Positions 30,548 through 43,170 of a stretch of 64,000 nucleotides of DNA are shown here, piece by piece; within the stretch, counting starts at the first letter, position 1, and the number at the start of each line of letters is the position of its first letter. The notes under the pieces are model-generated. The model was given only the letters and a program-made list of their open reading frames with translations, was not told the DNA's origin and did no database searches. A program made the translations under genes and the position numbers. The DNA is from Siphonodentalium dalli (Eukaryota > Mollusca > Scaphopoda > Gadilida > Siphonodentaliidae), in NCBI GenBank assembly GCA_032622095.1, contig CP136062.1, positions 142,494,351-142,558,350 of the forward strand, in the 5' to 3' direction.

Positions 30548-31417
30548 ATGATGACTAATTAATATGATTACGTCAGTACGTATGGACAACCCAAAACACG
30601 TACGTCCATCTATAAAATGATAAATGTATGTTTCATAGGAGTGCCTGTATTTCTGGCCAACTTGGGATATACGATCACGCCAACTGGTGCGTACGGACCG
30701 TAGGACGGCGACATGTCACTCTATGTCCAAAGGTTCGCTATTCCCAAGGTTCATTATACCGAAGTTTCGCTATTCCCAAGGTTCTCTATATTCCTCAATT
30801 AATATTCAGAAGGTTTTTATAACTTGTTATTTTGAAGTTTCATTCTATTATCTATATTCTAAAGTATTGAGAGGGTTCTTTATTATAAGACTCTTTTTAT
30901 GAAGGAAATAACTTAAAGGTACTCAATCCGATAAGACGCTGCTAAATTACTCTTTCTTTGGCTTCGGTGTGAAAAAAATATTTGATTAGTGTCGAACCCA
31001 CCCATCAAAGCTCAGAGTAATTAGATATCGATCTTTGCAGTTTGCTATTTTTATTGTTTCTGGGCCTAATCGTGCCAGGACGAGGTCAAACGGGCGGTCT
31101 TCCAGATAAAGATGGATAACTGTAAAATCGTGGTAATAATAACTACTTGGTATTAGAGTTTGTATTAGAGTTGTCCATCTTTTCTGGTTAATTACGCCCA
31201 GAATAGCATACCTTCAGAATAGCGAACCTTCTGAATAAGAACCTTTGGAATAGCGACCCTTCGGAATATGGAACCTTCGGAATAATGAACCTGATCCTGT
31301 ATGAAGAGCCCATGACACGTCCATCAATAAATGTATACATGTTTCATGGGACTGTTTATATAAACATATATAAGACTGGAGTAAAGTTGAGACCAACATG
31401 TCTTTGTTAATATTGGT
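30548..31417. mobile_element. Nested TIR repeats with GGTTCGCTATTCC arrays
   Basis: 30,548-30,645 and 31,300-31,417 match the inverted sequence at 36,398-36,575. Between them, 30,728-30,796 and 31,210-31,297 are inverted clusters of GGTTCGCTATTCC-like words bounding a smaller element, which itself contains a TTAA MITE beginning at 30,913. Several layers of insertion are evident; the exact ends are uncertain. Confidence 0.5.
30913..31170. mobile_element. TTAA MITE family 1 (truncated copy)
   Basis: Starts TTAA|AGGTACTCAATCCG, the end shared by the copies at 31901, 41795 (inverted end) and 55842. Its right part is not recognisable as a terminus. Confidence 0.6.
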
Positions 31418-31656
31418 GCTCAGATTTCAACGAAATTTGGTGTGGTGACTCATGGTGCCCTGGCAGAGTGTATAATGGCGTTAGTTTTTCTAAATTTTTA
31501 TTTAAACAAATTTAAATAAATAAAAAAAATATGAACATATGTGAATATTTAGGTACAAATAAACCTATTTGCACGAGAATATGTTGCAGCACCAGATATA
31601 GAGGAATGTGGGAATGTGGTCCACAGTTAGACCACGGGAGCTTGGAATTTGGTCAA

Positions 31657-31724
31657 AACCCCTCTTTTATTGGCGGAACCACCACCCGGGACCGGGTGGT
31701 GGTTCCGCCAATAAAAGAGGGGTT
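31657..31724. repeat. Perfect 33-bp inverted repeat, 2-bp spacer
   Basis: 31657-31689 is exactly the reverse complement of 31692-31724 (core CGGAACCACCACCCGG). The homologous place in repeat A lacks it. Confidence 0.9.
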
Positions 31725-31900
31725 AGACATGGGTCAGAGTGAGATATTGCCTCTAACATTTCTCTAATTTCCAGACCAATATCCATGGCGCCAGTCAAGA
31801 GATATTAGCCATATAGCACATGTTACTATATTTCTTCAAAATGCAATCATCAGGTGAAGGTTGAATCAAGGCAAAATTATTTAATTGAATTTTTGCAATT

Positions 31901-32345
31901 TTAAAGGTACTCAATCCGAATTAACCCTCGCAGATTACTATTTCCTTGACTTCGGAGGTGAAAAATATTTGATTCAAGTCGAGGAACCCACAACATCAAA
32001 GCTCAGAGTAATCAGATACCGATTTTTAAAATCTATCATTTAAATTTTACGTGGCCCAGCAAACAGCAGACGAGAATACTTTCTCTGACCAAATTGCAGA
32101 TGGAGATGGATAACTCTAAAATCAACTGGGTTTTTTGTGTGTGTGTCAGATGTTTGACAAACCAGCAATATTCGTGGAGCAAAAAGTTGATAAATTACAG
32201 GTTTTTGTCAATTTTATGCCATAATTGACTACAGTTAGCATTATTTTCGAGCAATTAATTCTGTCAACTGAAGTGGCATTTCAAAAAATCTTGTTGTTGG
32301 AATCTGATGATATGGGGACTATTGATTCGGATCGAGGACCTTCAA
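31901..32345. mobile_element. TTAA MITE family 1
   Basis: Left end TTAA|AGGTACTCAATCCG; right end a decayed version (GAGGACCTTCAA). The interior matches 41,382-41,795 and half of 55,842-56,317. TTAA targets and AGGTACTC ends suggest a piggyBac-type origin. Confidence 0.65.
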
Positions 32346-34175
32346 GGGAAAAATATCTTTATTGGATAAATTTACATATAATACTGAATACATTTTTATG
32401 AAAACGGGGATATATTGCATATTTCACATAGCCACATCTGATTGATTTATAGAGGTTTATGTATGCTTGACTTTCCCATGGATGGGACACAATGACTCAA
32501 TGAGACATAATTTATGGCCCTGGTAGGATCCAACTTCAGTAGATGACAGGCACTTCGAAAAGGAATGAGATAATTTGCCAAATTACTATTGTTTTGGGGC
32601 TAAATAATTTAGATCAAACAAACTGATGTCATTGTGCAATAGTGGTATGTTCGGTGTGTTTCCTATACGGTTACTACTTAGGGGTGACCCCTTCTGTGAA
32701 GTAGATGCTTGTTCATGACTTTTGTGAGCTTATATCGTACTCTCAGATGTCTAAGCATTGTAATGGTCAATAATAGTGATAGCGGAGACCTAGACTGAAA
32801 TTAACAATATTGATGGAAATTTAATTCTATTTAATTCTATTTCAATTTAATTCTATATATATCTCTATGCGAAAAAACTTAATGATCTTGGAGAATTTTA
32901 TCTGAAATTACTAATCATGCGGCACATGCTGACACTATTGTTAGGCATCTGATGGTATAAACATTTTAATAATTGCCCAGGAGGAATGACATTATTATAA
33001 GGGACGCAAAGGAAAATCCACCACAAAGTCACTTAAATCTTGCCATTTCAAAGTTGGATCTTCACATTCTATGACACACATTATTAATGAAAGGAACTTC
33101 ATAATTTATTAACTGTACTAGTTACTTCCCTATCGCAACAGCAAAAACTTTGTTCTGGTGGAATATATCATTCTTGATGGGCATAGATGCATATATATTC
33201 ATGGCATGGTCTGAGAAAATGCTACTAGATTAAACATTTATATGATTGCCTCATTAGTCATGTACATGTATAACAAGAAGGTCGTGACAGTTCAACTAAG
33301 TTGGCCTGGAATTATTATATTTAGCATACATATTATTCCAATCCCAATGTGTCAAGTCGACAATAGCAAGTACGCAGGGCTATATTTAATAATTTTCCAC
33401 AAATAGCCACTAGTTAATATATATGCTAGCCATGCTGGTTCCCGCTTAATGCTTAAGGTTTAAATCGAGAACACAGTGTTAAAATCATGAATTATTTAAT
33501 ATGTGAGAATGCTAAAACTAATCACCGTGTATTATAATTATTATATTTAACTTGATGTGTCCATCACAGGAAACAGAATTCATACACACAGATGGAAAGT
33601 TGGCCCATAAGCATATCCTCTCAGTCTCACCAGTCACTGCATGAACTCTGCAGTGTGCCGAGACCAAGTGGGATTGGGAGATGTTCTTCTTTTCCTTCAC
33701 TCAACAAGAAGATAAACGACTCACTTTGTTAGTCACCAATTCACTGGACTTTACATGTTTGTTACATCTGTGTGTTGACTGCTCTGTAGATGGCTAGAAT
33801 TTAATTTTGACCTGAGTCACATTCACATTCTGACATTGACTCATGATTGAGTGGGTGAGGCTGAGCCTGAAGTCGTTGATAACTAAATTTACTAATCTGT
33901 AATCACTAAATAACAGAACAAGTCAAATCGCCATGGTGATCAGTCTGCACAGACCAGTCCACATTTCACTCCAGTGACCTTCATATTTTTTTCAGTCACA
34001 GATTCGTCATTGAGTTTCTTTCCGACTGACTGATTTTCACTTTTAAACTTCCAAGTTCAAAACAAGTTGTTGTTGTTATTCTTCTTCTTTTGACTGCTTT
34101 GACACTAAAGTCATTCCAGTAATGGGCTCGTTGTGCTATCTTCGCTTGTGCTTTCTCGTTTGTTCTTAACGCTTA

Positions 34176-34316
34176 CGTGCTGTGATACCGTTGTATATTG
34201 TTTATTACATTAATATGGTTAATGTGTTTACACATATTTTAATAAACAACTCATTCTTCACAACAAATGGTTAATAACAAATGTTTATTATGTATCACAG
34301 CACGTAAGCGTTAAGA
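34176..34316. repeat. Inverted repeat CGCTTACGTGCTGTGATA
   Basis: The word at about 34172-34190 is mirrored near 34297-34315. The inner AATGGTTAAT...AATAAACAACTCATTC block recurs at 35,697-35,750. Confidence 0.6.
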
Positions 34317-34882
34317 ACAAAGTATTGTACATCTAAAATACGAGCGATAACAATAACAAGCAATTCAATTTCAAATTTCGCAAATAAGAGAGCGCCACCA
34401 TTTTGTAAAGAAATTACGTCATCATTTCCAACGTTGCTATGGCCTGCCAGGGGACGTAATTTTCAAACTTTAACGGTACGGAATCTGTCGAGGTTTGCCG
34501 AATGCTATGCGCCCGTGTCAGCTAAATCCACATTAAGCATTTAATTTAATTTAATAGTGTTGCTATGGGGAGGCTGATCGAAGAAGAAAAATAAATTCGT
34601 TTTATTAATTTGTCAATTCTATTCCAACATGGCGGCCAACATAGGGCCCCATAGGTCTGAATCGCCCGGATGTAAAAACAATTTTTTCATGTTGATGGGG
34701 TATAGAAATTACTGACGTCACAACTATACTTGCGTCACTTACGCAATACCGTAAAACAACCCTTTTGGGTTGTGATAATTATGTTGTCCAATGTTGTGTA
34801 TACATGTACATGTAGACCGACATCTCCGTGCTATGAGAAATGTAATTATTTTGGCTAAGTTGCCAAAGCAGCGTCAGATCGG

Positions 34883-36372
34883 GTCCGTGAAGATTCGGCG
34901 GAGGGAAGATTCGGCAGGGAAGATTCGGCGGGGAAGAATCGGCTGGTTTTATCGGCCGAATCTTCCTAGGTTTGTACCAATATATTGGGACGGGAGATGT
35001 TTTGTTTGAAATAATTTTAGAACTGGTAAGTTTATTAGTATGTTTTATGCTGGTTTTATGAGTGAATATTTTACAAGAATAAATTAATTTTATTATTACT
35101 TTTATGATGTTTTGTCATTAGTTTGTTTGACATATTTTAGGTTTATGATAAGGTAAGTTTATTATGAATATATTGAAGTTATTACTTACAAATTACCGGT
35201 ACGTGGTAAATCCAAATATCACGTTCGAACACTATAAGGAATTATGATTAATGAATATTTAATGAGAAAACGAATAAAAAATTTGACAGTTGTTCACACT
35301 CTGTTCACGTTGGCACCAAGTGTTTACATAACAGTCGGTAGAATATACAGAGTCGTCTTTCTGATGCTGATATGATCTAAGTGAGAACTATTCGATATTT
35401 GTTTAGATAAGTTTGCAGAGTGCATTTCAGTTAGGACTGATCAGTTGTTTGTTTTACCGCATCAGATCTAACGACTTTTAGACTATATATAGTTGAATGA
35501 AATTGACTTCACCATATTACATCTTCATCATGCCTTCGTACAACCTCCGTCAAAATCAGCTCATAGACTACCCGTGTATTAAGTTCGAACAAACAACCAC
35601 ATAGAAGGTAAATATATTTTTCATGTCAATAAAAAGTAATAGACGCTCTTTATTAATATGAGTAATAAACGCTCTTTATAAGATATAAGTTAAACAAATG
35701 GTTAATGTGTTTACACATATTTTAATAAACAACTCATTCTTCACAACAAATGGTTAATAACACATATAATAAATATATATAAATAATATATAATAAACAA
35801 TTCGTTCTTCATTTCAGCATGGCACCGAAGGATTAACAGCAAGTCTGGCCAACGCCTATCATTCTACAAGCTGGTGTCAATTCTTCAACTTGAAGCAGCC
35901 CATGTCGAAATTGCCGTTGCAGCCAGCGATCTCGAGACAGACATCAGGAAGAATCGGCAAGGCAAAGAAATAAGAAGACAAAACGACAAGAAGATAACAA
36001 GACAAGACTATTCTAAAGTTGATTTTGTATGTTTCAAATAAAGAATTTGTATTTCTGTTACACCTTATGTTATCAGCTTGTGTAAATATGTTTCATCCAT
36101 TCTAATAAGTCTAATAAAATCTGTCATTACTAAAAATGAGTTAATCGAGACCCTATAATCCCTCTAATTAGTTGTTATTGTTACAACAAAGAATAAGTGC
36201 GCACACAAGTTTAGTCCCACATAAGCCGTAATCCCCAAGCCGTAATCCTTCCACTAATTAGTTAGATCAAACGACTGGTCGAATCTTCCCCGCCGAATCT
36301 TCCCTGCCGAATCTTCCCTCCGCCGAAAAATACATGACCGAAACTTCCCTCCGCCGAATCTATACCCGTTCC
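34883..36372. mobile_element. 1.49-kb TIR element with 11-bp flanking direct repeats
   Basis: CGTCAGATCGG occurs at 34872-34882 and 36373-36383 in the same orientation, a likely target duplication. Inside it the ends are inverted arrays of GAAGATTCGGCRGGG words. A target duplication of 8-11 bp would fit hAT-, P- or Mutator-type elements. No transposase recognised. Contains an AATAAA near 36038. Confidence 0.65.
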
Positions 36373-36575
36373 CGTCAGATCGGTAGGGCCCGCGCACCAA
36401 AATTAACAAAGATGTGTTTGTCTCAACTTTATTCCATTCTTTTATGTATATATCTAGGCGCTCCCAATCCCATGAATGGCGAAACATGCATGCATTTATC
36501 AGTTTATTGATGGGCGTGTCGTGGGTTGTCCATACGTACCGACGTAATCATATTAGCGTCAACCCAGACTTGCTG

Positions 36576-37287
36576 TCAGTCAACACTGAGACCGAATAAC
36601 GAATAAGTAAACCAAACTTAGGTATATAACGGTAGCACAATACCGTACATATTGAAATTACATAAACTCTCTAAAACTGAGGAAAGAGTGCAATCTACTA
36701 ATTAACGAATCAATGTATAATTGTCAAGCAAGGTGACATTGATTAAATCAACATTGCCCAAGTTAATGTAAAAATGTTATAATTTGTCCCTTTACGTTTT
36801 CTAATTGATAAGCATATGAATTTGCTTTAGGTTAGAGAGTTTGATCTTCGGAAGGTCAATGTCATTTTGGTCGTGTATACTTTGAATAAAGTTTAAAAAT
36901 CAATTAAAGGACATCTATAGCAAGGCCATAATATAATTTAACCTGCCCCAGCTAGATAACATAGTGCATACATGTCATAATAGTATGAATATGTCATGTA
37001 ATTTGTTGCAGTGTTGACATAATCGTCTTATGACAATCCTTCATTGCTTCAGGAAGTTCAACTTAACTTCAAGCTTCACTAATTCATTGAATCATTTCGT
37101 TCCTGAAATTGATACACTAACATCTCAGATTAGATCATTCATTCACTGTTGATGGTATCACCATGTTCCAAATCTAATCTCGTATTCGATATAAACTGCC
37201 TCTGATGATCAATCGTGATTGTCACAGTTGTCAGTGTTGATACAATTTACCCAAAGAACTTTACTGTGTTGTACTGTACAATCCAGA
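36576..37287. other. Upstream region and 5' UTR of the PDP gene
   Basis: No open frame of note. TTGTTGCAG near 37004-37012 could be a splice acceptor for a 5' UTR exon. No core promoter element can be named with confidence. Confidence 0.4.
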
Positions 37288-38844
37288 ATGAGGTGTGTGT
37301 TGTCTCAGAGTCGAAGATCTTTTCTGCAATTCTTGAATATTCATGATGCTGTTTTCTCCAGGCGCGGATTTGCTGCCTTCAGGTCTGTTCCCGTTGCTGC
37401 TGACCATGTTGATCTCCAATTTATTTGGGGGAAACGAGGCACAGTAATGCGTGAATTTGTGCGTCCATTGATGAAAGAAGCAATTGAATTTCCTAGGCTG
37501 ACTCCTCAACAGGTTTCATCTCTAATACGTATGGCAGAAGATTCTGTGACCGTGGATACAGATGAGGGACCGATCAAGTATTTTGACAGAAACCAAGTAA
37601 ATTCAAATTCACCTATAGAAGATAGACGAGCTGAGGCCATGATAAAGGAAACAAACCAATATCTTTTTGGAGTATTTGATGGCCATGCAGGATGCGCATG
37701 TGCTCAAGCTGTTAGCGAGCGTCTATATCACTACATAGCTCTCTCTTTGGCATCAGATGAAGTTCTTGAGAAAGTGACAAATAAAAAAATTAATTTGTTT
37801 TCTGACTTGCTAAATTGGTATAAACATGAACATGACTATTCACATACAGACCTTAATTCACAGTTGTATAAAAGCCTAATGAATCTTGCAGAAGAAAACT
37901 TTGATTTCTATGATGCAGATTCAACTATAGGTGATAATCTAAAGACTGCATTCCTTCGACTGGACCAGGACATTTCGAAGGATGCACTAGCAACAGTCAC
38001 AGGCTCAAAAGACAGTCCAGAGTCTATAGAGGTTGCCTTTTCTGGAGCTTGCGCATGTGTGGGCTTGGTCAATAATTTGGATTTGTATATTGCAAATGTT
38101 GGTGACAGCCGGGCTGTATTAGGTGTTTCTGCAACCGATTCTGATTCTGACCAGTACGATGCAGTGGAACTTTCTACAGAACATAATTCAGAGAACAAAA
38201 ATGAAGTAAAACGACTTTTGCAATCCCATCCAAATGAATCGTACAATGTAATTCAAAATAATCGACTGCTAGGTGACCTAGCTCCTTTCAGAGCATATGG
38301 GGATGTCCGGTATAAATGGAGTGCCAGTAATCTCACTAATGCTTTGAGTTATATTAGATCTGAACCACAGGTTTCATTTGTGAATATCTACAGCGAAATA
38401 GTACCTAAAAATTATCGCACCCCTCCATATCTAATCGCAGAGCCAGAAATCATCAAACACCACTTGACTCCTAGGGATAAATTTCTAGTTATTGCAACTG
38501 ATGGCTTATGGGACATGTTGTCTCCGGAAAAAGTAGTGAATTTGGTTGGAGCTCATATGGAGGGTAAACAAGTACTTGGTCATTTTCATCAGACTGACAC
38601 AAGAATGTCATTGAAAGACATGAACAGAATCCTTGGAAGCAGGAAAACTGGACTGAAAAACAAGCCCATTGATGAAAATGCTGCCACTCATCTCATAAGG
38701 CATGCATTGGGAGCTGACCATGGTCAAGTTTCGGCAATGTTGTCACTCCCAAGTGATGTAGTTCGTTTCTACAGAGACGATATAACTGTATTGGTTATCT
38801 ATTTTAACACAGATTATATTGTTAACTCATTTAGTATGCACTAG
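37288..38844 (+). CDS. Pyruvate dehydrogenase [acetyl-transferring] phosphatase, mitochondrial (PDP1/2-like)
   Basis: A PP2C-family phosphatase that would dephosphorylate and reactivate the pyruvate dehydrogenase E1-alpha subunit in the mitochondrial matrix. The single exon encodes 518 residues, close to vertebrate PDPs. The first in-frame ATG is at 37288; codons before it lack ATG. The N-terminus is rich in Arg, Ser and Phe without acidic residues for ~18 positions, as in a mitochondrial presequence. PP2C metal-site motifs are present: D131-G-H-A-G, VGD273SRA, ATD405GLWD and R-D497-D498-I-T. The PDP-type segments LAPFRAYGDVRYKW and PPYLIAEPEI are also present. Frame intact, stop TAG. PDP1 versus PDP2 cannot be decided. 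Confidence 0.95.
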   Translation: MRCVLSQSRRSFLQFLNIHDAVFSRRGFAAFRSVPVAADHVDLQFIWGKRGTVMREFVRPLMKEAIEFPRLTPQQVSSLIRMAEDSVTVDTDEGPIKYFDRNQVNSNSPIEDRRAEAMIKETNQYLFGVFDGHAGCACAQAVSERLYHYIALSLASDEVLEKVTNKKINLFSDLLNWYKHEHDYSHTDLNSQLYKSLMNLAEENFDFYDADSTIGDNLKTAFLRLDQDISKDALATVTGSKDSPESIEVAFSGACACVGLVNNLDLYIANVGDSRAVLGVSATDSDSDQYDAVELSTEHNSENKNEVKRLLQSHPNESYNVIQNNRLLGDLAPFRAYGDVRYKWSASNLTNALSYIRSEPQVSFVNIYSEIVPKNYRTPPYLIAEPEIIKHHLTPRDKFLVIATDGLWDMLSPEKVVNLVGAHMEGKQVLGHFHQTDTRMSLKDMNRILGSRKTGLKNKPIDENAATHLIRHALGADHGQVSAMLSLPSDVVRFYRDDITVLVIYFNTDYIVNSFSMH

Positions 38845-39996
38845 CTCAACCTTTAATTTGCAAGGAACTGTGATGTTAATATATTAATTACATTTATATT
38901 TGATCTCTATTATCTGACAGTTATTATTTACCATTTTATCTTACTGCTACTTAATCTTCATTGCAAAAGGGGCAGGCCTGATTTGATTATCTGAAATAGG
39001 TATTGAACATAGTACTTAAGTCTTAGTGTATGATTAGTATTACTGAAGTCTACATCAGTTGAAAACATTTTGGCCATAATAAGTTGATTCTTTACAAAGT
39101 CTATGAATCAGCTGTCAGCTTAAAGCTATTAGTTTCGAATTTGAGTGATAACATTTTAGATCCAGGACATCGACCAGAGGCTTGAGTCCTACTAGAGGTT
39201 TGAATTACATCACTTGTTGCATTTTTGACTAATGGTTACCTTTGCCAACATTTATTAGCTGCCTTAGCCATTTTTCCAATATATTCATAACATTGTGCTT
39301 TCTGCTATAAAATGAATGGACTGGTTTGATTAATGGATTAACCACTCATTTGCCGATCGTTTATTTTATGCCAGTAACATTGTGCTTTCTCCTAATGAAT
39401 GGACTTGTTTGATTACAAATGGATTCACCACTTCGCTGCCAATCGTTCATTTTATATCAGTAACATTGTTCATTCTCCTGTAGATGAATGGACCCGTTTT
39501 GTTCTTTAGGTTAACCACTCATTTGCAGATTATTCATTTTATACCAGTGACATTTTTGACTATTTTGCCTGATTGATCAGCCATAGACAATGTAATATTG
39601 AAGAAACCAAAAAAATCTAACTTATTCATGATTAACAGAAAGAGTGAGTCTTATTTTCCAATTTACAAATTAATGACTAAATTGCATCCTCATTATAGCA
39701 CTTGCTTGCCAGATCCTGCACTTGAAAACTGGAATTTTCTTTTTAAAGTTAAAAACAACATTTTCCAACAAAATGTGATGTTTGACAATTTTGAGACAAT
39801 CAATCCAGGTTCACCAAGCTATCCTTTTAGTAAGTTTCAATTTATCATTTATGACTAGCTTGTTCTTAGAATAGTTGCTACATGTACATGTATGATTGTA
39901 TCAAATTTATATTGGGCCGATATTACCCACAGAATTTAATAAATATCTAATGACAATATTCATTTACCCTATTAGAAAGGCATATGATATTTCAAC
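38845..39996. other. 3' flank of PDP with ~87-bp tandem repeats
   Basis: 39,289-39,550 holds three diverged direct repeats (AACATTGTGCTTTCTCCT...AATGAATGGACT...CCAGT). The open frame at 39,598-39,858 has no recognisable domain and is probably 3' UTR or intergenic. Confidence 0.6.
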
Positions 39997-41132
39997 GGAT
40001 TACACTGGTGTAGCTTTTCTCAGTCATTATCGATGCCCGCTAATCCACTGAGCATGTTGCCGAAAAGATTTTTGTGATAGGCCGCCCGTAACTGAAGTTA
40101 TGCCAATTCATGCGATTGTATATTCCATTATGGACTATGCTGTCAGAATCATTTATCTTTCTTCATGTGATGTCACATGAGGGACTACTAGTGACACACA
40201 GTGTCAAACTTGAAAGGCTGTCGCAAGCTGAAAGTTTGTACATAAGTGTAATTGACCTACGGGATCTTATTAGATAGGCCCCGTTGACATCAGATGTCTC
40301 AAAGGGCACTAATAATTAATTAAATAAAATAATTAATTATGTACCCAAAATGGTTGTAATCTGGTCATTGAAAATTGAAAAACGTGGATAAATTGATCCG
40401 TAGAGTATAATGAGATAGATGCAATTGACTTCAGACAACTTAAAGGGGCATATATGAGCAATGAAGAACATTCCTTGTGCAGACAAATTGGTACAGGTGG
40501 GTCACGTGACCAGGGGAATGTCATGGGATAGGCGCATACTGGCTGAGAATAAAGCATTTCTTACTTACCTTTGACCTCAGATGACATAATAGGGGGGGGG
40601 GGGGGACAAGAAATTATATGATAAAAAAAGAGCCTTTATTATCAATTTAGAAGATATGTGGGAAATTGGTGGTGGTAAAACAATTGCATGATAGGTATTA
40701 ATCCGAGGTTACATGTATGTCACGCCATGTTTATACAGGTTGTAAATGGAATCACGATTGAGTTGTTAGACTGTTATCTAAAAATCGGCCACCGCTTTTC
40801 CCACATATCTTCTGAAATAATAATAAACGGTCTTTATTGATCATATAAGCTTGAAGTCATCTGAGGACAAAGGTAATTGTGTTATGTTTAATTCTCAGCC
40901 ATAATTCATGAATGGAACATGAGAAGATACGCATATCCAATACCACCCCCTGTCAGGTGCACATGAAGGACGATTAACGATTCAGACGGCATAATCCATA
41001 ATGGAATATTCAATCGCATGAATCGGCATAACTTCAGTTACTGGCGGCCTATCACAAAAATCTTTTCGGCAAAGTGCTCAGTGGATTAGCAGTCATCGAT
41101 AATGATTGAGAAAAAATACACTGGTGTAATCC
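39997..41132. mobile_element. TIR element with ~170-bp inverted ends
   Basis: 39,997-40,160 (start GGATTACACTGGTGTA) is mirrored by 40,965-41,132 at high similarity. A second, inner inverted pair (GAAGATATGTGGGAAA near 40650 and its mirror near 40808) lies between. A G-run of about 15 sits near 40594. No transposase; target duplication not clear. Confidence 0.75.
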
Positions 41133-41381
41133 TTTAAAGTAATTATTAGCTATGCCTCTTGAATGCATTTGAAATTAAGTTTTTACCAAAATATTGATCA
41201 GTACTAAGAACCTGTATTGGGAACAAAAAGCTCTTTCAACAATAAGTTTCCATAAACCTCATACTAGTAATATCACAAATGCAAAGTCATCCAAGACTGA
41301 CTTTTCCATGACGGGCTGTCAATATATACCAGGTTTTTAACCAGTGTTACGATTTGGATAGCTGGTTGAAGATGCAAATTC

Positions 41382-41795
41382 TTAATTAACACTCCCAAAT
41401 GAATATTTCTTTGGCTTTGGGGGTAAAAACTATTTGTTTCGAGTTGAGAAACCCACTGATTAAAGCTCAAAGTGTTTAGATATCAAATTTTTAAATCTAT
41501 TATTTTTCACCAACACCTGGCAAAAAGTCGACAGTCTCGGACCAAATTGCGGATGAAGATGGATAATCTAAAATCAATTTGTTTTGGGTGTTATATATTT
41601 GACAAACCGGCCAAATTTCGTTGAACAAAATGTTGATAAATAACAGGTTTTGGGCAATTATATATTATTGTTGACTGTGGTTTGCATTATTTTTGGCCAA
41701 TTAATCGATTTTAATAACTGAAGCTGCATTTAAAAACAAATTTTTGTTGGAATCTGATGATATGGGGACCATCAAATCGGATTGTGTACCTTTAA
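41382..41795. mobile_element. TTAA MITE family 1
   Basis: The right end GTGTACCT|TTAA is intact and the left end has decayed behind TTAA at 41382. The body matches 31,901-32,345. Confidence 0.65.
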
Positions 41796-42327
41796 TCAGC
41801 TGTGTGCAGCAATCATAGGCCTCCCATGGAGTTGAATTCTGGTATCATTAAGTATTACTGCTGCAGATGTACACAAGTTAAATATAGTAGCATTCCATTG
41901 GAAATTATGCAATATGGTCTTCAACGATGTGATGTGCATCACAAATTATGATGCAAACGTAAGTTAATGAACCTGATAATTGTTACTCCAGAATAATGAA
42001 CAATACACAGCTCATAATTCTTGGAATTTTGTGTCAAAAAATTAACAATTCCACCACTATAATTACAATTATGAATATAGTCTACATGTATATAGTAACT
42101 ATAGTGGTGGAAATTGTAATTTTTTCATGTGCTAAACTTGTATTTTAATTTTTTATACGTGGTACCAGATTCATTTTATGCTTTTTCCACTGCTTGGATT
42201 ATGAGAACGCAACTTCAGTGTCAAATTAGAACATTATATAACTATAACTGTCTGTAAATCTCGGTTTAACATACAAATGCATTACTTGCAAAACGATTTG
42301 TCTCACTTTTTTTATTGCTGGACAGCA
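41796..42327. other. Intergenic with small hairpin
   Basis: CCACCACTATAATTACAATT near 42051 has an inverted partner near 42092-42120. No gene. Confidence 0.4.
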
Positions 42328-42561
42328 TTAACCCTTTCATGGCGGGAGCTGCGCTGGTGCAGCATTAAAGATCCTGTGCCAGTGCATCCCATAGCGTTCC
42401 TCGCATATATAAGAGGTGAAGGTAAATATTTTTTGGCCAATGTATTCTCTTATATATATACATATTCTCCCTATGGGAGACTCGCATACCGGTATATACG
42501 AGAATTCATTGGCACATGGTTTTCGCAAAATTTCAGGAAACTCCAGTCATGGAATGGTTAA
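42328..42561. mobile_element. TTAA MITE family 2
   Basis: Ends TTAA|CCCTTTCATGGCGGGAGC and CTCCAGTCATGGAATGG|TTAA. The interior holds CGCATATATAAGAGG-type hairpins. Relatives are at 45,099 and 47,704. Confidence 0.7.
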
Positions 42562-43168
42562 TCGTGCCCACACAATTCAAAATCAAGCATATAAAAGCAG
42601 TATTTGAAGTAGAATTGAGCATTTACCAGTATGTATGTAAAATATTATGCGTATGACATGTTGTTATCTCAGACTTTCGACACTCGGCAATGATCTCGAA
42701 GCACATGTACATGTAAATGCTCAATTCTACTTTGAATACCACATACATGTACATATTACTGGCATGCCTAGAAATGTCTTAATGAAGTGATAGATCACCT
42801 TAACACTTTCTTTACTAAATATTCATTTACGAGTAGTTCCCTTAGCAAATGTTCAGATAATTATTATCTGAACATTTACCACCAATGAATAGGAATCCTT
42901 CTGCACTGTAATATCTTCCTGTCTGTCTGTTGTCTGCTTATATTACATGAACATCCCTCCAGAAGAATAGACCATTCCAATGTATTCTTTTATTTACTGA
43001 AATGGAGATTCCATTTTGTTTTGAAAGGGTTAAAATGAAAAACAGGATGTTTCTCTTGTGTGTTTTTGGTGATTAGAGTTGAAAGTGCCTTGAAAAAGAT
43101 TTCCAGACATTTTGTTGTTGGATATGCTGTCTGGAAGATGTATCATTTCACATAGTCTTTCCTAGACA
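42562..43168. other. Intergenic with two inverted pairs
   Basis: AGTAGAATTGAGCATTTAC near 42608 is mirrored near 42713-42732, and AAATGTTCAGATAA / TTATCTGAACATTT forms a hairpin at about 42847-42878. No gene. Confidence 0.5.
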
Positions 43169-43170
43169 TA

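Larger units (their letters stand above)
31418..34793 (+). mobile_element. Repeat B: inverted relative of repeat A
   Basis: Colinear with 12,789-18,268 in the opposite direction but without A's ~2-kb insertion, and apparently lacking A's Helitron-like first ~70 bases. It carries its own insertions: a perfect hairpin at 31,657-31,724 and a TTAA MITE at 31,901-32,345. No coding region. Confidence 0.6.

Noticed and set aside
35530-36041. Mini-gene: a 24-codon ATG frame, a donor-like AAG|GTAAAT near 35,607 and an acceptor-like site at 35,817
   Set aside because: The first frame stops before the donor, so the two open stretches do not form one coding sequence; kept only as a remark on the TIR element.
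37219-37287. PDP protein starting 23 codons earlier
   Set aside because: That upstream stretch begins at TTG and contains no ATG; the first in-frame ATG is 37288.
39598-39858. 86-codon frame downstream of PDP
   Set aside because: No domain, no repeat partner, and located in the likely 3' UTR or flank.
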